Part shown: one piece after another, positions 17,346 to 25,321 of the stretch
Position numbering within the stretch: the stretch's first letter is position 1
How the letters are laid out: the number at the start of each line of letters is the position of its first letter
Origin: Streptomyces caniscabiei
GTDB lineage: Bacteria; Actinomycetota; Actinomycetes; Streptomycetales; Streptomycetaceae
Reading direction: 5' to 3'
Length of the DNA: 64,000 nt
Assembly: GCF_014930365.1 (NCBI RefSeq)
Contig: NZ_JABXWI010000003.1
Coordinates: 62,001 to 126,000 of the forward strand
Notes under the pieces: model-generated
The model's input: the letters and a program-made list of their open reading frames with translations, nothing else
Database searches by the model: none
Told to the model about the DNA's origin: nothing
Program-made: the position numbers and the translations under genes

Positions 17346-17430
17346 CACACGGCTGGAACGCTCCCCCCGAGTGGCGGGACCGCCCGACCCGGTCGCCACG
17401 CGGAGCGGGTCCCGTTCTACGGTCGGAGCG

Positions 17431-17496
17431 GTGACAGTGGACGGTGAGGTGCGGGCGGCGACCCGCCCACGGGACGGCGAGGCGGGACGCGTGTGA
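17431..17496 (+). CDS. Candidate leaderless 21-codon leader ORF
   Basis: A GTG at 17431 opens a 21-codon frame ending at TGA 17494-17496, overlapping the GTG of the response regulator (17493) in a GTGTGA junction. TACGGT at 17418-17423 with a 7-nt gap is a good -10 for a leaderless start at 17431. If used, translation of the micro-ORF would be coupled to the regulator gene. Without comparative data this is only a candidate. Confidence 0.35.
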   Translation: MTVDGEVRAATRPRDGEAGRV

Positions 17497-18170
17497 TCCG
17501 GGTGACGGTGGTGGACGACGAGGCCCTGGTGCGGTCCGGCTTCAAGCTGATCCTGAACGCGGCGGAGGACATCGAGGTCGTCGCGACGGCGACGGGCGCC
17601 GAGGCGGTCGAGACCGTACGGCGCGTGGCGCCGGACGTCGTGCTGCTCGACATCCGGATGCCGGACGTCGACGGCCTGACCGTGCTGCGGGAAGTGCGCG
17701 CGCTGCCGCAGCCACCGGTGGTGGCGATGCTGACGACGTTCGACGCCGACGAGTACATCCTCACCGCGCTGCGTTCCGGCGCGGCCGGCTTCCTGCTCAA
17801 GGACACCGAACCCGAGCAACTGGCCCAGCTGGTGCGGACGTTGGTGGCCGGTGGTGTGGTGATGTCGCCGAAGGCGTCCCGCGCCGTCTGGCAGAGCCAT
17901 CCCGTGGCCGCATCCGTCGACGACGTCGAGGCCGCCCGGGTGGGGCGGCTCACCGGGCGCGAGCGGGAGGTGCTCGTGCTGGTCGCGGAGGGACTGTCGA
18001 ACGCCGACATCGGCGCCCGTGTCCACCTCAGCGCGGGCACGGTGAAGGACCATGTCAGCGCGATCCTCGGCAAGTTGCGGGTGAGCAGCCGCGTGCAGGC
18101 CGCACTGCTCGCTCAGCGGGCCGGGCTGCTCGACGACGGGGCGCGGCGCTCGCCGGAGGCAGGTCGATGA
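17493..18170 (+). CDS. NarL/LuxR-family response regulator
   Basis: A 225-aa two-component regulator. The receiver domain (1-120) has D8-D9, the phospho-acceptor Asp53 (V-L-L-D-I-R-M-P) and K-D-T at about 103. The C-terminal LuxR-type helix-turn-helix (about 150-210) reads L-T-G-R-E-R-E-V-L-V-L-V-A-E-G-L-S-N-A-D-I. The stop overlaps the start of the histidine kinase gene (ATGA at 18167-18170), so the two form one coupled operon and a cognate pair. The target genes are not visible. Confidence 0.95.
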   Translation: MIRVTVVDDEALVRSGFKLILNAAEDIEVVATATGAEAVETVRRVAPDVVLLDIRMPDVDGLTVLREVRALPQPPVVAMLTTFDADEYILTALRSGAAGFLLKDTEPEQLAQLVRTLVAGGVVMSPKASRAVWQSHPVAASVDDVEAARVGRLTGREREVLVLVAEGLSNADIGARVHLSAGTVKDHVSAILGKLRVSSRVQAALLAQRAGLLDDGARRSPEAGR

Positions 18171-19327
18171 CCGCGCCGAGAGCCGGCGCGTGGTGGGCGC
18201 GGATGCCGGATCCGGTGGTGGACGCCCTGGTCGTCCTGATCGCGGTCGTCGACGTCGTGCTCAATCTGTGGGGCGCCTCGCCCCTCACCACCGGGATCGC
18301 GGCCGGGGGCTGCGCCGCCCTCGCGCTGCGCCGGCGGTTCCCGCTCGCCGTCTTCGCGTGCACGTTGCCGGTCGCGCTGATGCTGGACGTCGTGTTCGCC
18401 CCGCTCGCGGCCCTGTTCACCCTGGCGGAACGGTCCCGCGACCGCCGTCTGCTCGGCATGTGCGCCCTGCTCTTCGGGCTCGCCTCCGCCACCCCCTGGC
18501 CGCTGAACGACATCAGCCCGCACGACCGCAACTGGACGGTCGTGTACTTCTTCTACACGCTCGCCACCGCCGCCGCCCCCGTCCTGCTGGGCCAACTCGT
18601 GCAGGCGCGGCGGGACCTGGCGGGCCGCCTGGTCGAGATCGAGGACGCGCGGGAACACGAGCGGCTGCTCCACTCGCAGGCCGTGCTCGCCCGCGAACGC
18701 GCCCAGCTGGCCCGTGAGATGCATGACGTCGTCTCCCACCAGGTCAGTCTGATCGCCGTGCAGGCGGGCGCGCTGCAGGTCGCCGCCCGGGACCCGGCGG
18801 CCAAGGAGGGCGCCCGCACCATCCGTTCGCTCAGTGTCGACACCCTCGACGAACTGCGGCACATGGTGACCCTGCTGCGCGCCTCCGGTGGCCGGGCCAC
18901 GGAACTCACCCCGCAGCCCACCCTGGCCGACCTCCACCGTCTGGTCACCACCAGCGGTATCGAGGCCGACCTCACGGGCGAACTCCCGCCGGACATCGGC
19001 ACGCCCGCCCAGCGCGCGGTCTACCGCACCGTGCAGGAGGCCCTCACCAACGTCCGCAAGCACGCCCCGGGCGCCACCGCCGCCGTACGGCTCCGGTGCG
19101 CCGCCGACGGCTCGTCCTACGGCGTCACGGTCACGAACGGCCCCGTCCTCCGCCCCTCCCTGCCGCTCCCCGGCTCCCGCCAGGGCCTCGTCGGGCTGCG
19201 GGAACGCGCCGAACTCCTGGGCGGCACCCTGGAGTCGGGCCCGACGTCCGACGGCGGCTGGGAGGTGACGCTGCGGATCCCGGCCCCGGACTCGGCAGGG
19301 CCCCTTCCCGCCCGTCCCCCTCTCTAG
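18167..19327 (+). CDS. Membrane sensor histidine kinase (HisKA_3 type)
   Basis: A 386-aa kinase partner of the preceding regulator. About five hydrophobic segments fill residues 18-145. The dimerisation/phospho-acceptor helix has R-E-M-H186-D-V-V-S-H-Q, with His186 as the phosphorylation site. The ATPase domain shows N-V-R-K-H-A-P-G and G-L-V-G-L-R-E-R. The membrane sensor region has no recognisable ligand domain, as in the DesK-like kinases common in Streptomyces. The last codons overlap the 3' end of the convergent phosphatase gene by 4 nt. Confidence 0.94.
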   Translation: MTAPRAGAWWARMPDPVVDALVVLIAVVDVVLNLWGASPLTTGIAAGGCAALALRRRFPLAVFACTLPVALMLDVVFAPLAALFTLAERSRDRRLLGMCALLFGLASATPWPLNDISPHDRNWTVVYFFYTLATAAAPVLLGQLVQARRDLAGRLVEIEDAREHERLLHSQAVLARERAQLAREMHDVVSHQVSLIAVQAGALQVAARDPAAKEGARTIRSLSVDTLDELRHMVTLLRASGGRATELTPQPTLADLHRLVTTSGIEADLTGELPPDIGTPAQRAVYRTVQEALTNVRKHAPGATAAVRLRCAADGSSYGVTVTNGPVLRPSLPLPGSRQGLVGLRERAELLGGTLESGPTSDGGWEVTLRIPAPDSAGPLPARPPL

Positions 19328-21747
19328 AGCGCGGCCGGTTCCGGGAAGGTCAGGTCGGCGGCTTCGTGCAGTTCGGCCCAGACCGTCTTGCCCCGGCGGG
19401 CGCGGCGGGTGCCCCAGTGCTCGGCGAGCTGGGCGACCAGGAGCAGGCCTCGGCCGCCCTCGTCGTAGCCCCGGGCGCGGCGCAGATGCGGCGTGGTGCC
19501 GCCGGAGTCGGAGACCTCGCAGATGAGGGTGCGGTCGCGGATGAGCCGTAGCCGGACGGGGGGCCGGCCGTAGCGGATGGCGTTGGTGACGAGTTCGCTG
19601 ACCACCAGCTCGGCGGTGAACTCCAGCTCCGCCAGGCCCCAGTCCCGCAGCTGCCGGGTGACGTGGGCCCTGGCCCGCGCGACGGCGGCGGGTTCGGCCG
19701 CCAGGTCCCACGTGGCGACCTGGCTCGCGCCGAGGGCGTGGGTCCGGGCCAGGAGCAGGGCGACGTCGTCGGGTGGTCTGGCCGGGAGCAGGGCTTCGAG
19801 CACGGCGTCGCAGGTGGTCTCCAGGGAGGGGCCGGGCCGGGCGAGGGCGTCGCGGAGCCGGGCCAGACCCGCGCCGATGTCGTGGTCCCGCGCCTCGATC
19901 AGACCGTCGGTGTAGAGCGCGAGCACACTGCCCTCCGGCAGTTCGAACTCCGCCGCCTCGAACGGCAGCCCGCCCAGGCCGAGCGGCGGTCCCGGCGGCA
20001 GCTCCAGGAAGTCGACGGTGCCGTCCCGGCCGACCGCGGCGGGCAGCACGTGCCCCGCGCGGGCGAGGGTGCAGCGGCGCGACACGGGGTCGTACACGGC
20101 GTAGAGGCAGGTGGCCCCGATGTCCCCGCCACCGCCGACGGCCTCGGCCGCGTCGCTCCCGGCAGCCGCCTCCGCCCGCACGACCGCATCGGCTACGGCG
20201 GTCACGGCGGCTCCGGCGGTCGGAACGGTCCGAGCCTCGTCGTCCGCGTCGTGAACGCGGTCCTCGTAGTCCTCCTCGTTCCTGTCGTCCGCGTCGTTCT
20301 CCTCCACCTCGGCGGCGAGGCGGAGCACGACGTCGTCCAGATGGGTGAGGAGTTCGTCGGGCGGCAGATCGATGTCCGCCAGGGTGCGTACGGCGGTCCG
20401 CAGGCGCCCCATGGTGGCGGCGGCGTGGATGCCGTGCCCCACGACGTCGCCCACGACGAGGGCGACCCTGGCGCCGGAGAGCGGGATGACGTCGTACCAG
20501 TCGCCGCCCACGCCGCCCTGGGCGTCGGCGGGGAGGTAGCGGAAGGCGACGTCGACGGCGGACTGCCTCGGGGTGCGGCGCGGGAGCAGGCTGCGTTGCA
20601 GGGTGAGGGCGGTGGCTCGGGCGTGTGTGTAGCGGCGCGCGTTGTCCACCGCGATCGCCGCCCTCGCCGCGATCTCCTGCGCGAGCAGCAGGTCCTCGTC
20701 GTCGAACGCGTCGGGATTGCGGTCCCGGCAGAACTGGGCGACACCGAGCGTGGCCCCCCGCGCCCGCAACGGCACCACCAGCGTGGAGTGCACCGGCCGA
20801 CGCCGACCGCCGGGGCCACCGTCCCCGCCCCCGCCCCCGCCAGCACCAGCACCAGCACCAGCACCAGCACCGGCCTCGGCCCCCACCGCACCGGCACCGC
20901 ACCCGCCGCCCGGTGGCTCGGCGGCCGTGTACGGCCCCCGGTGGTCGCCGTCGAGGCGGTGCCTGCTCGGCTGGCCCGTGGCCAGCGCGCGGGACGCCGG
21001 CGAGCCGGGCGGGTAGGTGTGGGGCAGCCGAGAGGCGGGCGGGGCCACCGGGCCCGGATGGGCTACCGACCGCTGGGCGACCCGGTGGAGCACGGGGGAC
21101 GTGCGCGGTTCGTCCGGCGGGGTGCCGTGGGCGCCGAGCGCGGAGTCGAGCAGGTCGACGGTGACGAGGTCGGCGAAGTGCTCGGTGGCGAAGTCGGCCA
21201 GCTCCTGCGTGGTCCGGGCGATGTCCAGCGTGGTGCCGATGCGGACGCTCGACTCGTTCACCATGGACAGCCGCCAGCGCAGCCGCCGGTCGCGCTCCTC
21301 CTGGTAGGCGAGGACGCCCTGCTCGGAGGTGCGGTCCACGTACCCGGTCGCCGTCACGATGAGGCTCCGCGCGGCCTCGCTGATCAGGGCCGCGTCGTCG
21401 GTGCACCGGGGCATCTCCGCCAGCAGGTGGTCGAGGATGATGCCCTGGCCCAGCCGGAAGGCCCGCAGCACCGCGCTCACCGGGATTCCGTGCCGGGCCA
21501 CCCGGCGGACGCGCTCCAGTTCGGTGGACGGCACCTCGATGCCGCCCGGTTCGACGCCGTACCGCAGGGCGGACAGCACCGCGACGACGTGCTCGGCGAC
21601 GTTGTCCGAGGCCATGGCGTCGGGGTGCGCCCACAGCTCGGGCATCTCGCGGCGCAGGCATCGCTCCACCTCGGCGGTCAGCTCGTCCGCTCTGGGGACG
21701 AGCTCACGCGCGACACGGGCCACGAGACCGTCAGCCGTGGAGTCCAC
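19324..21747 (-). CDS. SpoIIE-type PP2C phosphatase with GAF and HATPase domains
   Basis: An 807-aa multidomain regulator. In order: a helical N-terminal region with R-R-V-A-R-H-G-I-P-V-S-A-V-L-R-A-F-R-L-G (PucR/RsbT-like, about 1-150), a GAF domain (about 160-365) interrupted by an Ala/Gly-rich insert, a PP2C/SpoIIE phosphatase domain (about 385-660) with G-G-D-W-Y-D and V-G-D-V-V-G-H-G, and a C-terminal GHKL ATPase (about 680-800) with S-E-L-V-T-N-A-I-R-Y. Such proteins control sigma factors by partner switching. No ribosome binding site is present. TACCGT lies 7 nt before the GTG at 21745-21747, which suggests a leaderless start; a GTG two codons upstream (21753) is the alternative. Confidence 0.9.
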   Translation of the reverse strand: MDSTADGLVARVARELVPRADELTAEVERCLRREMPELWAHPDAMASDNVAEHVVAVLSALRYGVEPGGIEVPSTELERVRRVARHGIPVSAVLRAFRLGQGIILDHLLAEMPRCTDDAALISEAARSLIVTATGYVDRTSEQGVLAYQEERDRRLRWRLSMVNESSVRIGTTLDIARTTQELADFATEHFADLVTVDLLDSALGAHGTPPDEPRTSPVLHRVAQRSVAHPGPVAPPASRLPHTYPPGSPASRALATGQPSRHRLDGDHRGPYTAAEPPGGGCGAGAVGAEAGAGAGAGAGAGGGGGGDGGPGGRRRPVHSTLVVPLRARGATLGVAQFCRDRNPDAFDDEDLLLAQEIAARAAIAVDNARRYTHARATALTLQRSLLPRRTPRQSAVDVAFRYLPADAQGGVGGDWYDVIPLSGARVALVVGDVVGHGIHAAATMGRLRTAVRTLADIDLPPDELLTHLDDVVLRLAAEVEENDADDRNEEDYEDRVHDADDEARTVPTAGAAVTAVADAVVRAEAAAGSDAAEAVGGGGDIGATCLYAVYDPVSRRCTLARAGHVLPAAVGRDGTVDFLELPPGPPLGLGGLPFEAAEFELPEGSVLALYTDGLIEARDHDIGAGLARLRDALARPGPSLETTCDAVLEALLPARPPDDVALLLARTHALGASQVATWDLAAEPAAVARARAHVTRQLRDWGLAELEFTAELVVSELVTNAIRYGRPPVRLRLIRDRTLICEVSDSGGTTPHLRRARGYDEGGRGLLLVAQLAEHWGTRRARRGKTVWAELHEAADLTFPEPAAL
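20841..20870. repeat. Hexanucleotide repeat inside the phosphatase gene
   Basis: Five perfect copies of CAGCAC lie in frame and encode an Ala-Gly run in the insert of the GAF region on the minus strand. This is a likely length-variable tract. Confidence 0.8.
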
Positions 21748-21898
21748 AGTCACGACGGTACGCCGAACAACGGCTCACGCCCCACCGCGAGCCCGACCGC
21801 CCCGCCGTCCCGGGGGACGGTCCTCATCCCTGCTCCTTACCCGGGTCCGGCTATTGTGACGAGGCGAATCGAACAGACGCAGGGCTGGCGGAGGGCAC

Positions 21899-23695
21899 GT
21901 GGTGTCGGACGTAGGGCGGCTCGTCGCCGGGCGCTACCGGCTCACGGAGCAGATAGGCCGCGGCGGCATGGGCACGGTGTGGCGGGCGGGGGACGAGGTC
22001 CTCGACCGCCAGGTCGCCGTGAAGCGACTGCATGTGCAGCCGCATCTGTCGCCCGACGACCTCGTCACCCTGTACGAGCGCACGCGCCGCGAGGCCCGCA
22101 GCGCGGCCCGCATCGCGCACCCGAACGTGATCGTCGTCCACGACGTCGTGGACGACCGTCTGGACGACCACACGAACGACCACACGGACGACGGCACGGG
22201 CGGCCACGCGGGCGGGGTCCGGGGCGGCGGCACGGGCGGCTCCGGCGACGGCCGGCCCTGCATCGTCATGGAGTACGTCCCGGCGCCCACCCTCGCCGAC
22301 CTCCTCGCCGACGGCCGGACCCTCCCGCCCGAGGAGGCGGCCCGGATCGGTCTGGGCATGGTCGCCGCGCTGCGTGCCGCGCACGCCGCCGGGGTGCTGC
22401 ACCGCGACGTCAAACCCGGCAACGTCCTGCTCGGCGCCGAGGGGCGGGTCGTCCTCACCGACTTCGGCATCGCGATGACGGCGGACGCCTCGACCCTCAC
22501 CAAGACCGGCGAGATGGTCGGCTCCATCCACTACATGGCCCCGGAGCGGATCCGCGGCCAGAAGCCCGGTCCGGCCTCGGACCTGTGGGCCCTCGGGGCC
22601 ACGCTCTACCAGGCGGTCGAGGGACGGCCGCCGTTCCGCCGCCTCACCGCGATGGAGGCCGCGTACGCCATCGCGGTGGACCCCCTGGAGCCCTTGAAGC
22701 GGGGCGGCGCCCTGGAACCGCTCATCGAGGCCCTCCTGGCCAAGGACCCCGCCGACCGGCCCACCACGGAACAGACGGAACGGGCCCTCCGCGCCGTCGT
22801 CTCCGGCCAGGCGACCATGGCCCTGCCGATGCCGATGCCGATGCCGACGCCGACTGCGACGCCGGCTTCGACGCCGATGCCTTCGCCGGGAGCCGGCGGC
22901 CCCGCCGGGGGAGGCACGCGCTCGTACGACGCCGACACGACCGGCAGCCGGACGGGCGGTGGCGCGACCGGCGGCGGGACCGTGGGAGGCACGAGCGGCG
23001 GTCGGCACACGGGCCGGCAGACGCCCCCGGCCGAACCCGGGAGCCCCCCGGACGGCGGACGCCCGGATCGCGGCGGCCGCAGGAAGCGTCGGATCCTCGT
23101 CCCGGTCGCCGTCGCGGTGGCCGTGGCCGCCACGGTCGCGGGTGCCGGGCTCTACCTGGTCTCGAACCCCGCCGGGCAACCCAGCTCCCCGAGGGGCGGC
23201 ACGTCCGCCACGCCTTCCCACTCCCCCTCGCCCGTACCCGCCGGCTATCACCTGGTCAGGGACAAGACCCTGGGGATCTCCTTCCCGGTCCCGGACGGCT
23301 GGCTGGCCGGCAAGCGGACGTCGGAGTCGGTCACCTACACCGACGAGACGAAACTGGTCGGACTCACCATCGGCGTCGTGGACCCCGCCGGCTCGCACCC
23401 CGAGGCCCACTTCGAGGACATCGAGGCCAACACCAAGATCAACTACCCGGACTCGTACCGGCGGCTGCGGATGCAGCGGACCACCTTCCGCGGCGAACCG
23501 GCGGCCGTCTGGGAGTTCACCTTCCAGGGCCGGGCCCGGGCCTTCCGCGCCATCGACCTCGGATACGGCCGCGAGGGCGAACGGGAGTACGACATCTACC
23601 TCTCGGCCCCGGCCCTCGACTGGGACGTCTACCGCCCCGTCTTCGACAAGGTCAAGAACGGCTTCACCACCGACGCCTCCGTCAAGGCCCCGTGA
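21899..23695 (+). CDS. Membrane Ser/Thr protein kinase (PknB-like)
   Basis: A 598-aa Hanks-type kinase. The glycine loop is G-R-G-G-M-G-T-V (20-27), the ATP Lys is K42, the catalytic loop is H168-R-D-V-K-P-G-N and the metal motif is D188-F-G. Residues 84-120 form an Asp/Thr/Gly-rich insert (D-D-H-T-N-D-H-T-D-D) not found in most bacterial kinases of this class. After the kinase domain come a Pro/Met and Gly/Thr linker, a basic stop, one helix (about 399-422) and an extracellular domain of about 170 residues with no PASTA repeats. GGAGGG precedes the GTG. It is divergent from the SpoIIE phosphatase and overlaps the convergent glycosyltransferase gene by 14 nt. Confidence 0.93.
   Translation: MVSDVGRLVAGRYRLTEQIGRGGMGTVWRAGDEVLDRQVAVKRLHVQPHLSPDDLVTLYERTRREARSAARIAHPNVIVVHDVVDDRLDDHTNDHTDDGTGGHAGGVRGGGTGGSGDGRPCIVMEYVPAPTLADLLADGRTLPPEEAARIGLGMVAALRAAHAAGVLHRDVKPGNVLLGAEGRVVLTDFGIAMTADASTLTKTGEMVGSIHYMAPERIRGQKPGPASDLWALGATLYQAVEGRPPFRRLTAMEAAYAIAVDPLEPLKRGGALEPLIEALLAKDPADRPTTEQTERALRAVVSGQATMALPMPMPMPTPTATPASTPMPSPGAGGPAGGGTRSYDADTTGSRTGGGATGGGTVGGTSGGRHTGRQTPPAEPGSPPDGGRPDRGGRRKRRILVPVAVAVAVAATVAGAGLYLVSNPAGQPSSPRGGTSATPSHSPSPVPAGYHLVRDKTLGISFPVPDGWLAGKRTSESVTYTDETKLVGLTIGVVDPAGSHPEAHFEDIEANTKINYPDSYRRLRMQRTTFRGEPAAVWEFTFQGRARAFRAIDLGYGREGEREYDIYLSAPALDWDVYRPVFDKVKNGFTTDASVKAP
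22825..22854. repeat. Hexanucleotide repeat inside the kinase gene
   Basis: Three GCCGAT followed by two GCCGAC units encode the Pro-Met / Pro-Thr run of the juxtamembrane linker. Confidence 0.75.
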
Positions 23696-25172
23696 GCGCC
23701 CGTCCCCCGGTCGGCGCCACATGCAGCCGGAACCCGGCGACCCGGTGTGCCGGCCACGCCCGGGCGAACTCGGGCGGCCCGCCGCCCGGCGCGACGAGGG
23801 CCGCCACGGGGATGCGGTCGGCGGCGCGCACCATGCCTTCGCGGGTGATGTTGGCGTTGTTGCCGCGGGTGTGGGCGGAGGAGCAGCCCGCGTAGTAGGC
23901 GATGGGGATGGCGTAGTCGCCGGTCAGCAGACAGGGCGGCCGGACGCCGAGGCGCCGCAGTTCCGCGGCGACACGGTCCCAGTCGCGGTGGGACGCGGTG
24001 GTGCGCGTGACGGTTCGCTCCAGCACCGCGTACTGCACCGCGAGGTGCGCGACGAGCCCGAGCGCCACCACGGCCCCCGCGACCGGCCGCCAGGCCCCGC
24101 CGGGCCCCCTGACGAGGTCCAGCAGCGCGTCGGCGACGGGGATCGCCAGCAGGGCGTACGCGGGCAGCAGGAAGCGCGGAGCGGCGTACCCGATCAGGAA
24201 CAGGTACGGGACGGCCGCCGTGGCGGCGCAGACCAGGGGCACCGCCGTGGCCGCCGGCCGCCCGGCCCGGACCGCGACGGCCAGGCCGAGCGCGGCCAGC
24301 ACCGGCAGGACGAACCACCAGGCGCTGACCGCCGGATGCGGCAGGTCGCCGGTGCACGGGCGGCACAGCGTGCGCCCCACCAGGCTGCGCACCTGGTCGT
24401 CGACGGCGATGTTCCAGCCCAGCCCGCCCTGGATCCGCGACCCGTCGGACAGCCGCCGGGCCGGCCCGCCGAACCGGGCGTACGCCTCCACGACCCAGGC
24501 GACCATCCCGGTGGCGAGGCCGGCCGCCGTGACCGCCAGGAGCCGTGGGCGCCGCCATCGCCGTACGGCCACCAGCAGCGTGAACAGCGGGAGTGTCACC
24601 CACACGGCGTCGGTGGGCCGCATCCACGCCATCAGCGCCGCGGCCGCGCCCGCGCCCCACAGCGCCGTGCGGTCCCCCGGATCGTCGCGGGCCCGCAGGA
24701 AGCAGGCCACACAGCCGAGCGCGCCGACCGCGACCCAGTAGTTGGGCATGGCCTGCGGCCCGTAGAAGAGGGTCACCCACAGGGACGCGAACAGCGCCCC
24801 GGCGACCGCGCGCACATGTGCCGGGAAGAGCCCTCGCCAGGCGTGCAGGGCGAGGTGGAGCGCCACTCCCGACAGCAGCGCGAGATACACGCGCAGCACC
24901 ACGGTGGAGGACGTCCAGACGACCACCGGTGCCACCAGCAGCGGCACGCCCCGGGTCCGGGGCGCGCTGAAGAACGCCGCCGGCGCGTGCGGGCTGACCT
25001 GGCTGACGTACACCGTCTCGTCCCACCCGAGCCCCATCCCCGGTGGTACGAGCAGGAGTTGGGCCAGTGTGAACGCCGCGGCGACCAGGGCGACGGGGCC
25101 GGGGCGCGGGGCCACGGCCGTCGGGACGGCGACGGGCGCGACGACCGGAGCAGCGTGCGAACTCATGCGCAT
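23682..25172 (-). CDS. GT-C fold membrane glycosyltransferase (PMT/ArnT-like)
   Basis: A 496-aa polytopic protein with about eleven hydrophobic segments. The first extracytoplasmic loop carries G-W-D-E-T-V-Y near residue 52, the acidic pair typical of GT-C enzymes that use polyprenyl-phosphate sugars. M-R-P-T-D follows in the middle of the protein, and the C-terminal 100 residues are soluble (about 395-496). It probably transfers a sugar to a lipid, protein or polymer outside the membrane. Two ATGs (25172 and 25166) are close; I use the first, behind GGGATGGG. No other glycan genes are adjacent. Confidence 0.8.
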   Translation of the reverse strand: MRMSSHAAPVVAPVAVPTAVAPRPGPVALVAAAFTLAQLLLVPPGMGLGWDETVYVSQVSPHAPAAFFSAPRTRGVPLLVAPVVVWTSSTVVLRVYLALLSGVALHLALHAWRGLFPAHVRAVAGALFASLWVTLFYGPQAMPNYWVAVGALGCVACFLRARDDPGDRTALWGAGAAAALMAWMRPTDAVWVTLPLFTLLVAVRRWRRPRLLAVTAAGLATGMVAWVVEAYARFGGPARRLSDGSRIQGGLGWNIAVDDQVRSLVGRTLCRPCTGDLPHPAVSAWWFVLPVLAALGLAVAVRAGRPAATAVPLVCAATAAVPYLFLIGYAAPRFLLPAYALLAIPVADALLDLVRGPGGAWRPVAGAVVALGLVAHLAVQYAVLERTVTRTTASHRDWDRVAAELRRLGVRPPCLLTGDYAIPIAYYAGCSSAHTRGNNANITREGMVRAADRIPVAALVAPGGGPPEFARAWPAHRVAGFRLHVAPTGGRALTGP

Positions 25173-25321
25173 GGACCCATCCCGGGGCGACACCGACAAG
25201 CCTCTTACCCGACACATGCATTTAAAGGGACAAAAGGATCAGCCGCCCGCCGCCGTGCGCGGCGGCCCCTGCAAAGGCCACCCCCTTCCTCACACGACAC
25301 CGCGCGGCTTAGCGTGCGCGC

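Noticed and set aside
18113..21661. 1,182-codon open frame opposite the kinase and phosphatase genes
   Set aside because: It spans two recognisable genes in other frames and has the Arg/Pro/Gly composition typical of GC-rich shadow frames.
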